Assembly: GCF_019797845.1 (NCBI RefSeq)
Contig: NZ_CP081864.1
Coordinates: 2,790,001 to 2,854,000 of the forward strand
Direction of reading: 5' to 3'
Origin: Symbiopectobacterium purcellii
Lineage (GTDB): Bacteria; Pseudomonadota; Gammaproteobacteria; Enterobacterales; Enterobacteriaceae
Length of the DNA: 64,000 nt
Shown: piece by piece, positions 1 to 9,610 of the stretch
Layout: each line of letters opens with the position of its first letter
Numbering within the stretch: the stretch's first letter is position 1
The notes under the pieces: model-generated
Told to the model about the DNA's origin: nothing
What the model saw: the letters and a program-made list of their open reading frames with translations, nothing else
The model's database searches: none
Position numbers and translations under genes: made by a program

Positions 1-1015
1 GCATATTCCGTGATTATCATCTGCTGAAACCACGGCTTCAACATGGCAACGCTCAAGATGGCGTCGAATGATATCTGGATAGTGCTGAATCACTTCTTCA
101 CTGTTCATCCAGTCAAACAGAGCATCCGTGGTGTAAACCAGCACTTCAGGAATATGACCAACAGCTTGCGGTCCTTCTTGCTCTATGCGCTGCCAAAAAA
201 AATCATGCAGTTCAAGCAATTCACCTACGGCAGGAACAATACCTTGCTGCCGCAAGGCGGATACATCAACAGCCAGGTTACGCCCGATGTAGGGGAAGCT
301 ACGTAACATGTCAATATTACACTCTGGCTTAAGCATGGGGTTTTCTGCTTTGCCGTCTTTCATTATCACTTCATCAAAATAAAAGGCTTTTACCGAAGGC
401 AAACGTAGGCGGTACTCTGCGAGAAGCAGCAATGCATGAGGAAAAAGGCGTTCCCCTGCACGTAGCACTAACAAATAAGAGGCTGATGTGCGAGCCAGCA
501 CAGTATTGAGCGGACTTTCTTCTGAACGCTCAGATGATAACCAGGTAACACCTTCATCGGTGTCCGCATCAATGAAATCGTTAGAGGTCAACACGTAAAT
601 TTCACGGGGCGAATAAAACTGCTCTGCAATGCTCGCTAATGAAATCTTTAAGGAATTACTATCATTGGACTGAGCCAAAATGACAATACTTATATTGCCG
701 CTATCAGGATAAGCTTGGATAAAGGCGTGTAAAAAATCGCGACGAGCTGTGCTAATCAAACGTTCGCTTAACCACTTATCCACAGAGTAAAATGGCTTTG
801 TTTTATCCCTCAGCGTTAAATCATGCAGAGCAAGTCGTTGCAGTTCCTGATCGGTTATCGTTTTAAGTGTTGGTTTCGGTAAACTCTCCAGCAATAATGG
901 TAAGGTATATGCTAATCTCCAGGTTTTGTTATAATATTCTGAACGCTTCCGAGTATATTCAGCCGCTTGCTCAAATCCATTATAAATGCTTTTTGCTACT
1001 TCCTCTGAGGAAAGC
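1..1015 (-). pseudogene. Family 2 glycosyltransferase, 5' end lost, 3' end beyond window
   Basis: A minus-strand frame is open from about position 1020 to the left edge (codons begin at positions 1 mod 3; the in-frame upstream stop is at 1063-1065). The first in-frame ATG is only at 307-309, inside the conserved domain. The translation has a GT-A (family 2) core, ISIVILAQSND followed by SIAEQFYSP, then a DEVIMKDG block and PMLKPECNIDMLRS, which resembles the acidic-metal and acceptor region of family 2 enzymes. It would transfer a sugar from a nucleotide-sugar donor. Lying beside flagellar genes, it probably belonged to a flagellin-glycosylation set (inference). The 5' end stops at the same point where fliS begins, so both were cut by one rearrangement. 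Confidence 0.75.
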
Positions 1016-1020
1016 GACTT

Positions 1021-1361
1021 TCCACTCGTTGATTGTGTTGCTGTTCGATGGTGCACAGAGCGCTATGGTACGGGCACGCATACTTATGCAGCAGGGTGAC
1101 ATTGCTGGTAAAGGAATGGCACTATCTAAAGCGATTAATATCATTAACAACGGCCTTAAAGCCGGTTTAGATCAAGATCGTGGTGGAGAGCTGGTCGAGA
1201 ACTTGTCTGCCCTTTACGATTATATGTCGCAGCGCTTATTAATAGCCAACTTGCACAATGATGTTAACGTCATTCAGGAAGTTGAAGTATTAATGGAAAA
1301 TATTGCTGGCGCTTGGCGGCAAATTGGCCCCAACGGCTCTCAAGAGCAGGAAACACGCTGA
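1021..1361 (+). pseudogene. fliS: Flagellin export chaperone FliS, 5'-truncated
   Basis: FliS binds the disordered C-terminus of flagellin in the cytosol and keeps it from polymerising before export. From SLIVLLFDGAQSAMVRAR to the stop at 1359-1361 the protein aligns with E. coli FliS, but the first 20-25 residues (normally beginning MY.AKG..AYAQ) are absent. The upstream codons in this frame belong to the antisense of the glycosyltransferase and show no similarity. No fliD precedes it. The stop overlaps the fliT start (TGATG). Without its N-terminal helix, promoter and flagellin client it is very probably non-functional. Confidence 0.85.
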
Positions 1362-1741
1362 TGAGCTCTTTATCTCTTCTGTTAAAAGATTATCAACAGT
1401 TGTTGGCTCTAAGTAATAAAATCCTGCATTTGGCCGTAAGTGGTCAGTGGGATGCGTTGGTTGAACAAGAAATCATTTACGTACGAGCGGTAGAGGGCAT
1501 AACCAATATCACCATCGCTGATGACATTGATAGCGTAATGCGACTACAGTTTCGTCACATATTGCAAGAGATTCTTGACAATGAAGCGCAAATAAAAAAT
1601 CTTTTACAGATGCGGATGGAAGAAATTAGCTCGCTTATGGAACAGTCACTAAAACAAAGATCTATCAATACCACATATGGTGAATTTGCAGAGAAGCGAC
1701 TTCTGCCAGGCGACCTTGGGCTTCAGGAGCCACATAGTTAA
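1361..1741 (+). CDS. fliT: Flagellar chaperone FliT
   Basis: FliT is the export chaperone of the filament cap FliD and, in Salmonella, an anti-FlhDC factor. The 126-residue helical product starts MSSLSLLLKDYQQLLALS, the usual FliT opening; the start ATG at 1361 overlaps the fliS stop. It is the last gene of the former fliDST operon and is followed by a hairpin terminator. The reading frame is intact, but its client gene fliD is not in the window and the operon promoter has been lost with the 5' half, so expression is doubtful. Confidence 0.85.
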   Translation: MSSLSLLLKDYQQLLALSNKILHLAVSGQWDALVEQEIIYVRAVEGITNITIADDIDSVMRLQFRHILQEILDNEAQIKNLLQMRMEEISSLMEQSLKQRSINTTYGEFAEKRLLPGDLGLQEPHS

Positions 1742-1752
1742 CATTGCAGAAC

Positions 1753-1788
1753 AAAACCTTTAAAAAAACAGCATTTTAAAGGTTTTTT
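1753..1788. terminator. Bidirectional terminator between fliT and fliE
   Basis: A 13-bp perfect inverted repeat (AAAACCTTTAAAA with its complement) with an 8-nt loop sits between the convergent ends of fliT and fliE. T-rich tracts follow it on the plus strand and, by symmetry, on the minus strand, so it can serve both genes. Confidence 0.8.
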
Positions 1789-1829
1789 ATGTGTGGAAAT
1801 ATAAACAACTCAATAGTTAAGACTGAAAG

Positions 1830-2144
1830 TCAAATAGCCAGGTTCATCATTTCCTGATAGGCAGAAACCAGTTTGTTACGCACCTGGATCCCCATCTGCA
1901 TATTAATTGATGATTTCTGCAAATCCACCATCACATCATTCAATGCAACGCCCGGCGTACCCAAGGTAAATTTCTGTGCTTGCTCACGCGCGGCTTGCTG
2001 AGTACCACTGATGTTATCCAATGCGGATTTGAGCTCGCTGGCAAAACCAGGCTCGATAGTCGGTTTCGCGACAGAGGAATTACTCGCCTGTAACGCGGTA
2101 GCCTGCAATTGCTGCACTACGCTCTCAATACCTTGAACTGACAT
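1830..2144 (-). CDS. fliE: Flagellar hook-basal body protein FliE
   Basis: FliE is the small adaptor between the MS ring (FliF) and the proximal rod and is among the first proteins exported through the flagellar type III apparatus. The 104-residue product has the family length, begins [14 protein letters not shown] and ends with the conserved ..[16 protein letters not shown] helix. It is transcribed divergently from fliF, as in all enterobacterial clusters. No lesion is seen. Confidence 0.95.
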   Translation of the reverse strand: MSVQGIESVVQQLQATALQASNSSVAKPTIEPGFASELKSALDNISGTQQAAREQAQKFTLGTPGVALNDVMVDLQKSSINMQMGIQVRNKLVSAYQEMMNLAI

Positions 2145-2464
2145 TATCGCTCACCTTTTTCCGACGGCATCGCTATTTGGCATATGCGTAAGACACCGTA
2201 AACCCTCGCGCGAGGGTTTACTCCCCACCGCACAAAAATCACCCGATTAACACAGTGCACTAAACTACCATATCAGCCTTATCCTAAAAGGCGTAAAAGA
2301 CGGGGAAAATGCCACCTTATCGGGGCATCGTTTTTACCGTTACGGAAAATAATACTATGCCGACAAAAGTAGGTGCATGTCTTAACGATTGCGCAATCAG
2401 GGAGTGCTGTTTTGTTACGTACCAACGTTAATTTTATCGCTCAACAACCAAGCAGAGAACGAGT
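2145..2464. promoter_or_regulatory. fliE/fliF divergent promoter region with a 24-bp palindrome
   Basis: This 320-bp space separates the divergent fliE and fliF genes and should hold two class 2 (FlhDC-dependent) promoters; I could not place the FlhDC boxes with certainty. At 2198-2221 there is a perfect 24-bp palindrome (half-site GTAAACCCTCGC) with no following T-tract. It is GC-rich in the centre and could form a cruciform or an RNA hairpin in the fliE leader. Confidence 0.6.
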
Positions 2465-4191
2465 ATGAACGCCACAACCGGTTTTGCGTCCGGTGGGAAA
2501 GGGTTTGGCGAGATACTTAACCGCTTGCGCGCAATCCTAAAATACCCCTGCTCATTGCGGCGGCAGCTGCGGTTGCCCTCGTCGTTGCTATGGTGTTATG
2601 GGCCAAAGGGCCCGATTACCGTGTGCTTTACAATAACGTCAACGATCGTGACGGTGGAGCCATTGTCAGTGAACTGACAAAAATGAACATTCCTTACCGA
2701 TTTGCTGAAGGCGGCAATGCGATACTGATCCCCGCGACAAACGTGTATGAAACCCGTTTGCGTTTGGCACAGTTAGGCTTGCCCAAAGGCGGCGCGGTAG
2801 GCTTCGAATTGCTGGATCAGGAAAAATTTGGCATCAGCCAGTTCAGCGAGCAGATCAATTATCAGCGCGCACTGGAAGGTGAACTGTCACGCACCATTGA
2901 AACCCTCGGACCGGTGCAAACTGCCCGGGTGCATCTGGCCATTCCGAAACCGTCATTGTTTGTGCGAGAACAAAAAGCGCCCTCAGCTTCCGTTACCCTG
3001 AATTTGCAACCGGGTCGGGCCCTGGACGAAGGTCAAATCAATTCCATTGTCTACATGATCTCCAGCAGCGTGTCCGGTTTACCGGCAGATAACGTCACAG
3101 TGGTAGACCAGATGGGCCGCCTGCTGACCTCGGCTGGCGCCGCAGGACGTGATGTCAATGCCACACAGCTGAAATACGTGACCGAAATAGAGTCCATGTA
3201 TCAGCGGCGCATTGAGGCGATTATCTCCCCGATCGTTGGTGGTGGTAACGTACATGCGCAGGTCACTGCACAAGTCGATTTTTCAGCGCGTGAACAAACG
3301 GATGAGCAGTATCAACCCAACTCTGCGCCCAATCAGGCGGCCATCCGTTCGCAACAAACCAGTCAGAGCGAGCAACGTGGCGGCCCCAACGTCGGTGGTG
3401 TACCGGGAGCCCTCTCTAACCAGCCTGCCCCAGCACCAACGGCACCGATTGCCACACCGGCCAATAACGCCGCGAATGCCAATAACGCAAACCAGAATCA
3501 GAATGCCAACCAAAACCCTCAGGCCAATCAGCAGAACAACGCTGCTGGCACCCAAGGGAATGCGGTGGTGCAAACGTCAAACTCACGTAACGATGCAACC
3601 ACAAACTACGAGATTGACAAGACGATTCTGCATACCAAACACAGTACCGGAGGTGTAAAACGCCTTTCCGTTGCCGTGATTGTCAACTATCTACCGCCTG
3701 GAGAAGATGGCAAACCTATTCCGTTATCGGAAGACCAGATCAAGCAAATTGACAGCGTCACGCGTGAAGCCATGGGCTTTTCAACAGAGCGTGGTGACTC
3801 ATTAAACGTGGTCAACACACCGTTCATGTCCACCAACGATACGGCCAGTGAACTGCCCTTCTGGCAGAAACAAGCCTTCTTTGAGTTGATGATTGAAGCC
3901 GGTCGTTGGCTGCTGGTACTGCTGGTCGCATGGATCTTGTGGCGTAAGCTGGTCAGACCGCAAATCAAGAAACGGGAAGAACAGCAGGCTGCGGCTCAGG
4001 CCGCCTCGCAAATGCGCAATGCCACCAACGATGTTGTGGTCAAGTTGAGTAAAGACGAAGAGGAACTGCAACGTCGTTCACAACAACGCATCAATACCGA
4101 GCTGCAAAGCCAGCGTATCCGCGATCTGGCAGAAAACGATCCGCGCGTCGTCGCCCTGGTGATTCGCCAATGGATGAGTACTGAACTATGA
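2465..4191 (+). pseudogene. fliF: Flagellar MS-ring protein FliF, frameshifted near codon 23
   Basis: FliF forms the inner-membrane MS ring, the base of the flagellum. Translation from the ATG at 2465 reads MNATTGFASGGKGFGEILNRLRA and then leaves frame; the expected continuation (NPKIPLLIAAAAAVALVVAM, the first membrane segment) is in the next frame from 2533. One base is missing around 2531-2533. The downstream frame, 533 codons from an internal ATG at 2590 to the stop at 4191, is otherwise complete: EKFGISQFSEQ, the Asn/Gln/Ala-rich loop, the second membrane segment WLLVLLVAWILW and the FliG-binding C-terminus ending RQWMSTEL. A product begun at 2590 would lack the cytoplasmic N-terminus and most of the first membrane segment. 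The lesion is not in a homopolymer. Confidence 0.9.
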
Positions 4192-5105
4192 GTATGACAG
4201 GCACAGAAAAGAGCGCCATCTTGTTGATGACCGTGGGCGAAGATCGCGCCGCAGAGGTATTTACCCACCTCTCTACGCGTGAAGTGCAACATTTGAGTAC
4301 AGCGATGGCGAATCTGCGCCAGGTCTCACCGCAACAGTTGGCGGAAGTGCTCAAAGAGTTCGAAATGGAAGCAGAGCAATACGCCGCGCTGAGCGTCAAT
4401 GCCGGTGATTATCTGCGCTCGGTGCTGGTAAAAGCGCTGGGCGAAGAGCGTGCATCCAGCCTGTTGGAAGATATTCTCGAAAGCCGCGAAACGACCGGCG
4501 GCATCGAGACCCTCAACTTTATGGAACCGCAAACGGCTGCGGATATTATCCGCGACGAGCACCCACAAATCATCGCGACTATCCTGGTGCATTTAAAACG
4601 GGCACAGGCTGCGGATATTCTGGCGCTGTTCGACGAACGGTTGCGTAACGATGTGATGCTGCGTATTGCTACCTTCGGCGGCGTGCAACCTTCAGCCTTG
4701 GCAGAACTGACCGATGTATTGAATGGCTTGCTGGATGGTCAGAACGTAAAACGCAGCAAAATGGGTGGTGTACGTACTGCAGCCGAGATTATCAACCTGA
4801 TGAAGAGTCAGCAGGAAGAGGCGGTTATCGATGTGGACGATCGCAGCATCCAACGTCTGTTGCAGGAAGTGGAGTCGGAATCGCTGCTGTTGGCATTGAA
4901 AGGCTCCGACGAGCCATTGCGCGAGAAATTCCTGCGCAATATGTCGCAACGTGCAGCAGAAATTCTGCGCGACGACCTCTCGACGCGTGGACCGGTTCGC
5001 ATGTCTCAAGTGGAAAACGAGCAGAAAGCCATCCTGCTTATTGTGCGTCGTCTGGCCGACAGCGGCGAGATGATCATCGGTGGCGGCGAGGATTCATATG
5101 TCTGA
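4188..5105 (+). CDS. fliG: Flagellar switch protein FliG with an internal 25-residue deletion
   Basis: FliG couples the MS ring to the stators and with FliM/FliN sets rotation direction. The 305-residue product matches E. coli FliG (331) throughout, including the EHPQ motif of the middle domain, except that [10 protein letters not shown] joins directly to [11 protein letters not shown]. The expected block between them (TAVREFDGELAQ...MFLFENLV) is missing in frame, at about 4828. That block carries the conserved MFxF hinge preceding the torque-generating C-terminal domain. The start ATG overlaps the fliF stop (ATGA). The protein may be made but is unlikely to be a working switch component. Confidence 0.9.
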   Translation: MSMTGTEKSAILLMTVGEDRAAEVFTHLSTREVQHLSTAMANLRQVSPQQLAEVLKEFEMEAEQYAALSVNAGDYLRSVLVKALGEERASSLLEDILESRETTGGIETLNFMEPQTAADIIRDEHPQIIATILVHLKRAQAADILALFDERLRNDVMLRIATFGGVQPSALAELTDVLNGLLDGQNVKRSKMGGVRTAAEIINLMKSQQEEAVIDVDDRSIQRLLQEVESESLLLALKGSDEPLREKFLRNMSQRAAEILRDDLSTRGPVRMSQVENEQKAILLIVRRLADSGEMIIGGGEDSYV

Positions 5106-5811
5106 TGCCGCTGACAACATGGCCTGGAAGCCCTGGAAGCTAAAAGACCTGGCATCCCCGTTTGATGTCGAACCTGAACCGGTAATTGACGCCGTCGAAC
5201 CGGAAGAGGCGGCACCAGAGTCGGTGGATCAATTCCGCTCGTTTGAGGCGGAACTGGAACGCATGCGTGAGCAGACCATGCGACAAGCGCGCGAAGCAGG
5301 TTTTGCCGAAGGACGCCAACAAGGCTATGACGCAGGGTATCAGGAAGGACTAACTGCCGGTGCGCAACAAGGGACGCAAGACGCCTTGCAGCAACAGCAG
5401 CCGATGATTGAGCATATGCAGCAGATGGTTAGCGCGTTCCAGCAGACATTGGATACCATGGACAGTGCTATTCCAGCGCGCTTGACGCAATTAGCCTTGA
5501 CCGTGGCGAAACAGATCATTGGTCAGGCTCCGCTGTGCGATGGCACGGCGTTGCAGCATCAGATTCAACAGCTGATCCAGCAAGAACCGCTGTTCAGTGG
5601 GAAAGCGCAATTGCGGGTCAACCCCAGCGATCTCGAGCGCATAGAGGCATCCCTTGGGCCAACGCTGGAACAGCACGGCTGGCGGTTGCTAGCCGACAGT
5701 CAACTGCATCCCGGCGGATGCAAAGTGAGCGCTGAGGAAGGCGATCTCGATGCCAGCCTTGCCACACGCTGGCATGAACTATGCCGATTGGCCGCGCCGG
5801 GAGAGTTATGA
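5098..5811 (+). CDS. fliH: Flagellar export ATPase regulator FliH
   Basis: FliH binds the ATPase FliI, restrains it and tethers it to the C-ring protein FliN. The start at 5098 ([13 protein letters not shown]) is chosen because W-K-P-W matches the FliN/FlhA-binding tryptophans at the FliH N-terminus; it overlaps the fliG stop by 8 bp. A Gly-rich AxxxGxxxG-type repeat ([18 protein letters not shown]) lies near residue 75, and the C-terminus [18 protein letters not shown] is conserved. At 237 residues it has normal length and no lesion. The stop overlaps the fliI start (ATGA). Confidence 0.93.
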   Translation: MSDAADNMAWKPWKLKDLASPFDVEPEPVIDAVEPEEAAPESVDQFRSFEAELERMREQTMRQAREAGFAEGRQQGYDAGYQEGLTAGAQQGTQDALQQQQPMIEHMQQMVSAFQQTLDTMDSAIPARLTQLALTVAKQIIGQAPLCDGTALQHQIQQLIQQEPLFSGKAQLRVNPSDLERIEASLGPTLEQHGWRLLADSQLHPGGCKVSAEEGDLDASLATRWHELCRLAAPGEL

Positions 5812-7181
5812 TGACCCATCACCTCGCACGTTGGTTTGCCGAATTGGACGCTTTTGAAAAGCGCATCAAAGAGACACCGTCTGTGCGTCGTTACGGGCGT
5901 TTAAAGCGTGCGACCGGGCTCGTGCTGGAAACGACCGGGCTGCAAATGCCCTTGGGTGCTACCTGCCTGATTGAACGCCACATGGGTACCAAAACGGATG
6001 AAGTTGAGTGCGAGGTGGTCGGCTTTAACGGGCAAAGCCTGTTCCTGATGCCACTGGAAGAGATGGAAGGCATCACGCCAGGTGCACGAGTCTATGCCCG
6101 GGCGGCGACGCAGGGTGTGGTACAAGGGAAGCAATTACCTTTAGGGCCGGAACTTCTCGGTCGCGTCCTTGATGGCAGCGCCAAACCGCTTGATGGTTTA
6201 CCGCCCCCGGAAACCGGCTATCGCGCCCCACTGATGACGGCGCCGTTTAACCCACTTCAGCGTACACCGATTGAAGATGTGCTGGATGTAGGTGTGCGCG
6301 CTATCAATGCACTGTTAACGGTGGGCCGTGGCCAACGTATGGGCTTGTTTGCCGGTTCCGGTGTGGGTAAAAGCGTGCTGCTGGGTATGATGGCACGCTA
6401 TACCAAAGCAGACGTGATTGTCGTCGGGTTGATCGGCGAACGCGGTCGAGAAGTGAAAGATTTTATAGAAAACATTCTGGGTGACGAAGGGCGTGCCCGT
6501 TCAGTGGTCATCGCCGCGCCGGCGGACGTCTCTCCCCTGCTGCGTATGCAGGGAGCCGCTTATGCAACGCGTATTGCTGAAGATTTTCGCGATCGCGGTC
6601 AGCACGTATTGTTGATCATGGATTCGCTGACACGTTATGCCATGGCGCAGCGCGAAATTGCATTGGCTATCGGGGAACCTCCGGCCACCAAAGGCTACCC
6701 ACCGTCGGTGTTTGCCAAGCTCCCTGCACTGGTTGAACGCGCAGGCAATGGCATTCACGGCGGCGGTTCGATCACTGCGTTCTATACGGTGCTGACCGAA
6801 GGTGATGACCAGCAGGACCCGATTGCCGACTCAGCGCGTGCGATTCTGGACGGACATATAGTCCTGTCGCGCCAATTGGCCGAGTCCGGTCACTATCCGG
6901 CTATCGATATCGAAGCATCAATCAGCCGTGCCATGACCGCGCTCATTGATGAAAAGCACTACGCCTCCGTGAGGCTGTTTAAGCAGTTACTCTCCAGTTA
7001 CCAACGTAACCGGGACTTGATAAACGTGGGGGCTTAAGCGCCCGGCAGCGATCCGACGCTCGACCAAGCCATTCGCCTCTACCCACAACTTCAGGATTTT
7101 TTGCAGCAGGGCATGTTTGAACGCAGTGGTTATGAAGCCGCTTGTCAGGCTTTAAACGTCATTTTTCCCCGTAGCGAGTAG
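5808..7181 (+). pseudogene. fliI: Flagellum-specific ATPase FliI with an in-frame stop
   Basis: FliI is the hexameric ATPase of flagellar type III export. Walker A ([15 protein letters not shown]), the [10 protein letters not shown] block and Walker B ([11 protein letters not shown]) are intact. At 7036-7038 the frame hits TAA where homologues have a tyrosine codon (..NVGAYA.GSDP); translation beyond it continues in the same frame as [19 protein letters not shown] to the natural stop at 7179-7181. One base change (TAC or TAT to TAA) therefore removes the last 47 residues, a conserved C-terminal helical region. The first ATG (5808) overlaps the fliH stop; a second ATG follows at once. The truncated product of about 409 residues is probably inactive. 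Confidence 0.92.
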
Positions 7182-7189
7182 GAGGACAG

Positions 7190-7636
7190 ATGAAAACGCA
7201 GTCACCGCTGGTTACATTACGTGAATTGGCCCAAAAAGAGGTCGAAAAAGCAGCGACCCAATTGGGGCAAGTACGTAAAGCCTATCAACAAGCTGAACAA
7301 CAACTGAATATGCTGTTAAACTATCAGGAAGATTATCGCGGAAGGTTACAAGTGACGATGTCTGAGGGCATGGCCAACACCAGTTGGCAGAATTTCCAGC
7401 AGTTCATTCAAACGCTGGACGTTGCTATTGATCAGCATCAGAAACAACTGCAACACTGGAATTCGCGTCTGGATCTGGCGATGAAAACCTGGCAGGAAAA
7501 GCAGAAGCGCCTCAATGCTTTTGAGACGCTACAAGAAAGAGAAGATATCAGGCAGCTCGCGCACGAGAACCGCCTCGATCAAAAACGGATGGATGAATTT
7601 GCCCAACGGGCCTCTCTGAGGAAAACAGATTTATGA
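7190..7636 (+). CDS. fliJ: Flagellar export chaperone FliJ
   Basis: FliJ is the coiled-coil stalk-like component that inserts into the FliI ring and links it to FlhA. The 148-residue product starts [21 protein letters not shown] and is almost wholly charged helix, with one heptad-rich hairpin as in E. coli FliJ (147 residues). A strong ribosome site (GGAGG at 7181-7185) overlaps the fliI tail. No lesion is seen. Confidence 0.93.
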   Translation: MKTQSPLVTLRELAQKEVEKAATQLGQVRKAYQQAEQQLNMLLNYQEDYRGRLQVTMSEGMANTSWQNFQQFIQTLDVAIDQHQKQLQHWNSRLDLAMKTWQEKQKRLNAFETLQEREDIRQLAHENRLDQKRMDEFAQRASLRKTDL

Positions 7637-8970
7637 TGCTGCCAATCGTTACCACAACAGCAAGCACTGGCGCCAGTGACACCGCAGGATCGGCTTCGGG
7701 GTTACTTGCAACGGATCAGTTGCCTCAGGATTTCGTTCAACTGTTATCGCTACACCTGCCGAAAAAAGCAGCCACTACCGCGGTGCCGACTGACAACACT
7801 TCGGCGCTGAGCGGCAAAGACAGTAAGCAAAAGCTGTTGGATGCGTTGTCTGCACAGGATATTGATCTTAGCCAGCAGGATCTGAATACGCTGCTTAAAG
7901 CCGTTAATGGGCAAGACAATCTGGATGACAAAACATTGTCGGAACTGGTGACGTCATTACGCAAGTCTTTTGCTCAAGGCAAAAACACTTCCCTGGAAAA
8001 GGGTGGCGACGGCACTTCTTCAAACGATACTCAAGCGGTGCAAGCGCTGATGGCGATGCTATCGCCAGTAGTAACACCGGCTGCGGCACCATCAAGCAGT
8101 GAGATGTCGTCTTTGCTCCAGGCAGCACAATCGCTGTCATTATCGGGCCTGAGTCAGGCGGCACAGCAGAACACGCCTGACGATGCAACCGCGTCTACAG
8201 CCTTGTTCGGTACACTCGCCCCGCGCGATGGGTTAACCAGCGCAAATGATACGCTGGCGACAGCGATATCCAACGCCAAGAACAGCCGTGCGGCATCAAA
8301 CGATCCGTCTCGTGCACAGGCACAGCTGGATGACAGCAGCATGCAGGATAAATCGGCTTTGGTGAGTCACACAATTGCCGATGTGGCCAAACAGGATAGC
8401 AATAGCGGCCAACTACCGTTGACCGCACATACGACGCCGGTGAGTCTGGCACCTAATGCGCAGACCTCAATGACCAACAACATTGCGCAACCGGGTGCCA
8501 GCGCACAGTTAAATGCACAGTTAGGCACAACCCAGTGGCAGGATTCTCTGGGTCAGCAAATCATCATGCTCAGCCGTAACGGACAGCAAAGCGTACAATT
8601 GCGGTTGCACCCTGAAGAGTTGGGCACGTTGCATATTTCGCTACGACTGGATGATAATCAGGCTCAAATCCATTTAGCATCGGCAAACAGCCAGGTGCGT
8701 AGTGCCCTTGAGGCGGCGTTGCCTCATCTGCGTACCGCCATGGCAGAAAGCGGTATCAACCTCGGTCAAAGCAGCGTAGCGAGTGATAATAGCGGTTGGC
8801 AACAGGCCCAACAGCACATGGCGGGTAATAACAACGATACCGGTGATAACAACGCATCTTATCGGCAGCAATTTGCGTCCTCCGTGCCCTATGGCGACGA
8901 AGCAAACGAGATTGATATGTCAAGCGCAGTCCGCACAAGGCCAGTGAGCGGCGTCGATATTTTTGCATAA
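7633..8970 (+). CDS. fliK: Flagellar hook-length control protein FliK
   Basis: FliK is an exported ruler that measures hook length and then switches export specificity through FlhB. The 445-residue product has the typical low-complexity Ala/Ser/Gln/Asp-rich N-terminal two thirds and the globular C-terminal domain beginning [20 protein letters not shown] with the PEELG motif. It is longer than E. coli FliK (375), the difference lying in the disordered ruler part. The start overlaps the fliJ stop (ATGATG, 7633). Its partner flhB is absent from the window. Confidence 0.92.
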   Translation: MMLPIVTTTASTGASDTAGSASGLLATDQLPQDFVQLLSLHLPKKAATTAVPTDNTSALSGKDSKQKLLDALSAQDIDLSQQDLNTLLKAVNGQDNLDDKTLSELVTSLRKSFAQGKNTSLEKGGDGTSSNDTQAVQALMAMLSPVVTPAAAPSSSEMSSLLQAAQSLSLSGLSQAAQQNTPDDATASTALFGTLAPRDGLTSANDTLATAISNAKNSRAASNDPSRAQAQLDDSSMQDKSALVSHTIADVAKQDSNSGQLPLTAHTTPVSLAPNAQTSMTNNIAQPGASAQLNAQLGTTQWQDSLGQQIIMLSRNGQQSVQLRLHPEELGTLHISLRLDDNQAQIHLASANSQVRSALEAALPHLRTAMAESGINLGQSSVASDNSGWQQAQQHMAGNNNDTGDNNASYRQQFASSVPYGDEANEIDMSSAVRTRPVSGVDIFA

Positions 8971-9125
8971 ACATTAGGTAAACGAACAAGTTAGCGCGAT
9001 TTTTCTGGTTTATTCCTTGTATTGAATAGACGAATAGACCGGATAATCATTAACATCATATATTCATTTAGTGCCGCACGATATTGGCATTAGATATTGA
9101 TTAATAACAGGAATTCTCTTTGGCT

Positions 9126-9605
9126 ATGTCTGACATGCAAGCTGGTTCACGGCGTAAGCGATCTATCTGGGTGATACTGCTTATTATCATTGCGCTGGCG
9201 GCAACAGGAGCTGCGGGCGTAGCATGGTGGATCTTGTACCACAAGTCCTCTTCTGCTGAGCAGCAAGTGGCTCCACCGCCCCCAGCGCCAGTGTTTATGC
9301 CGTTGGACACGTTTACTGTCAATTTGGTCAATGCAGACAATAACCCGGATCGGGTGCTTTATGTCGGTTTCACCTTGCGTCTGTCAGACGAAGAAACCAG
9401 AACACGTTTGACGAATTACCTCCCTGAGGTGCGTAGCCGCTTATTATTGCTGTTGTCGCGTCAGGATGCCATCTCCTTGGCAAATGAGCAGGGTAAGCAG
9501 AAGCTGATTGAACAAATCAAGCAGGTGCTAAGCCCCCCACTTGTCCCCGGACAGCCGAATCAGGTCGTTACTGACGTGTTATTCACTGCCTTTATTTTGC
9601 GGTAA
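9126..9605 (+). CDS. fliL: Flagellar basal body-associated protein FliL
   Basis: FliL is a single-pass inner-membrane protein around the stators. The product has one N-terminal membrane segment ([18 protein letters not shown]) after a basic stretch, a Pro-rich linker (APPPPAPVF) and the periplasmic stomatin-like domain ending [15 protein letters not shown] at 9126 gives [13 protein letters not shown]; a TTG at 9120 lies closer to the AGGAA at 9108-9112 and may be the true start. It begins the fliLMNOPQR operon after a 150-bp gap that should hold a class 2 promoter. Confidence 0.92.
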   Translation: MSDMQAGSRRKRSIWVILLIIIALAATGAAGVAWWILYHKSSSAEQQVAPPPPAPVFMPLDTFTVNLVNADNNPDRVLYVGFTLRLSDEETRTRLTNYLPEVRSRLLLLLSRQDAISLANEQGKQKLIEQIKQVLSPPLVPGQPNQVVTDVLFTAFILR

Positions 9606-9610
9606 TCCTT

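Noticed and set aside
43..306. 87-codon plus-strand ORF at the left edge
   Set aside because: It is antisense to the glycosyltransferase frame, which has clear family motifs; codon pattern follows the minus strand.
867..1020. Upstream 50 codons in frame with fliS as a natural N-terminus
   Set aside because: They resemble no FliS and coincide with the antisense of the glycosyltransferase 5' part; the similarity begins abruptly at SLIVLLFDG.
2525..2595. Programmed frameshift in fliF
   Set aside because: No slippery heptamer or following structure at the site, and fliF is not known to use recoding.
3212..3658. 148-codon ORF inside fliF, plus several minus-strand ORFs there
   Set aside because: Shadows of the Asn/Gln/Ala-rich loop of fliF in other frames.
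7033..7040. Recoded stop in fliI
   Set aside because: The stop is TAA, not a readthrough or selenocysteine context, and other flagellar genes are broken too.
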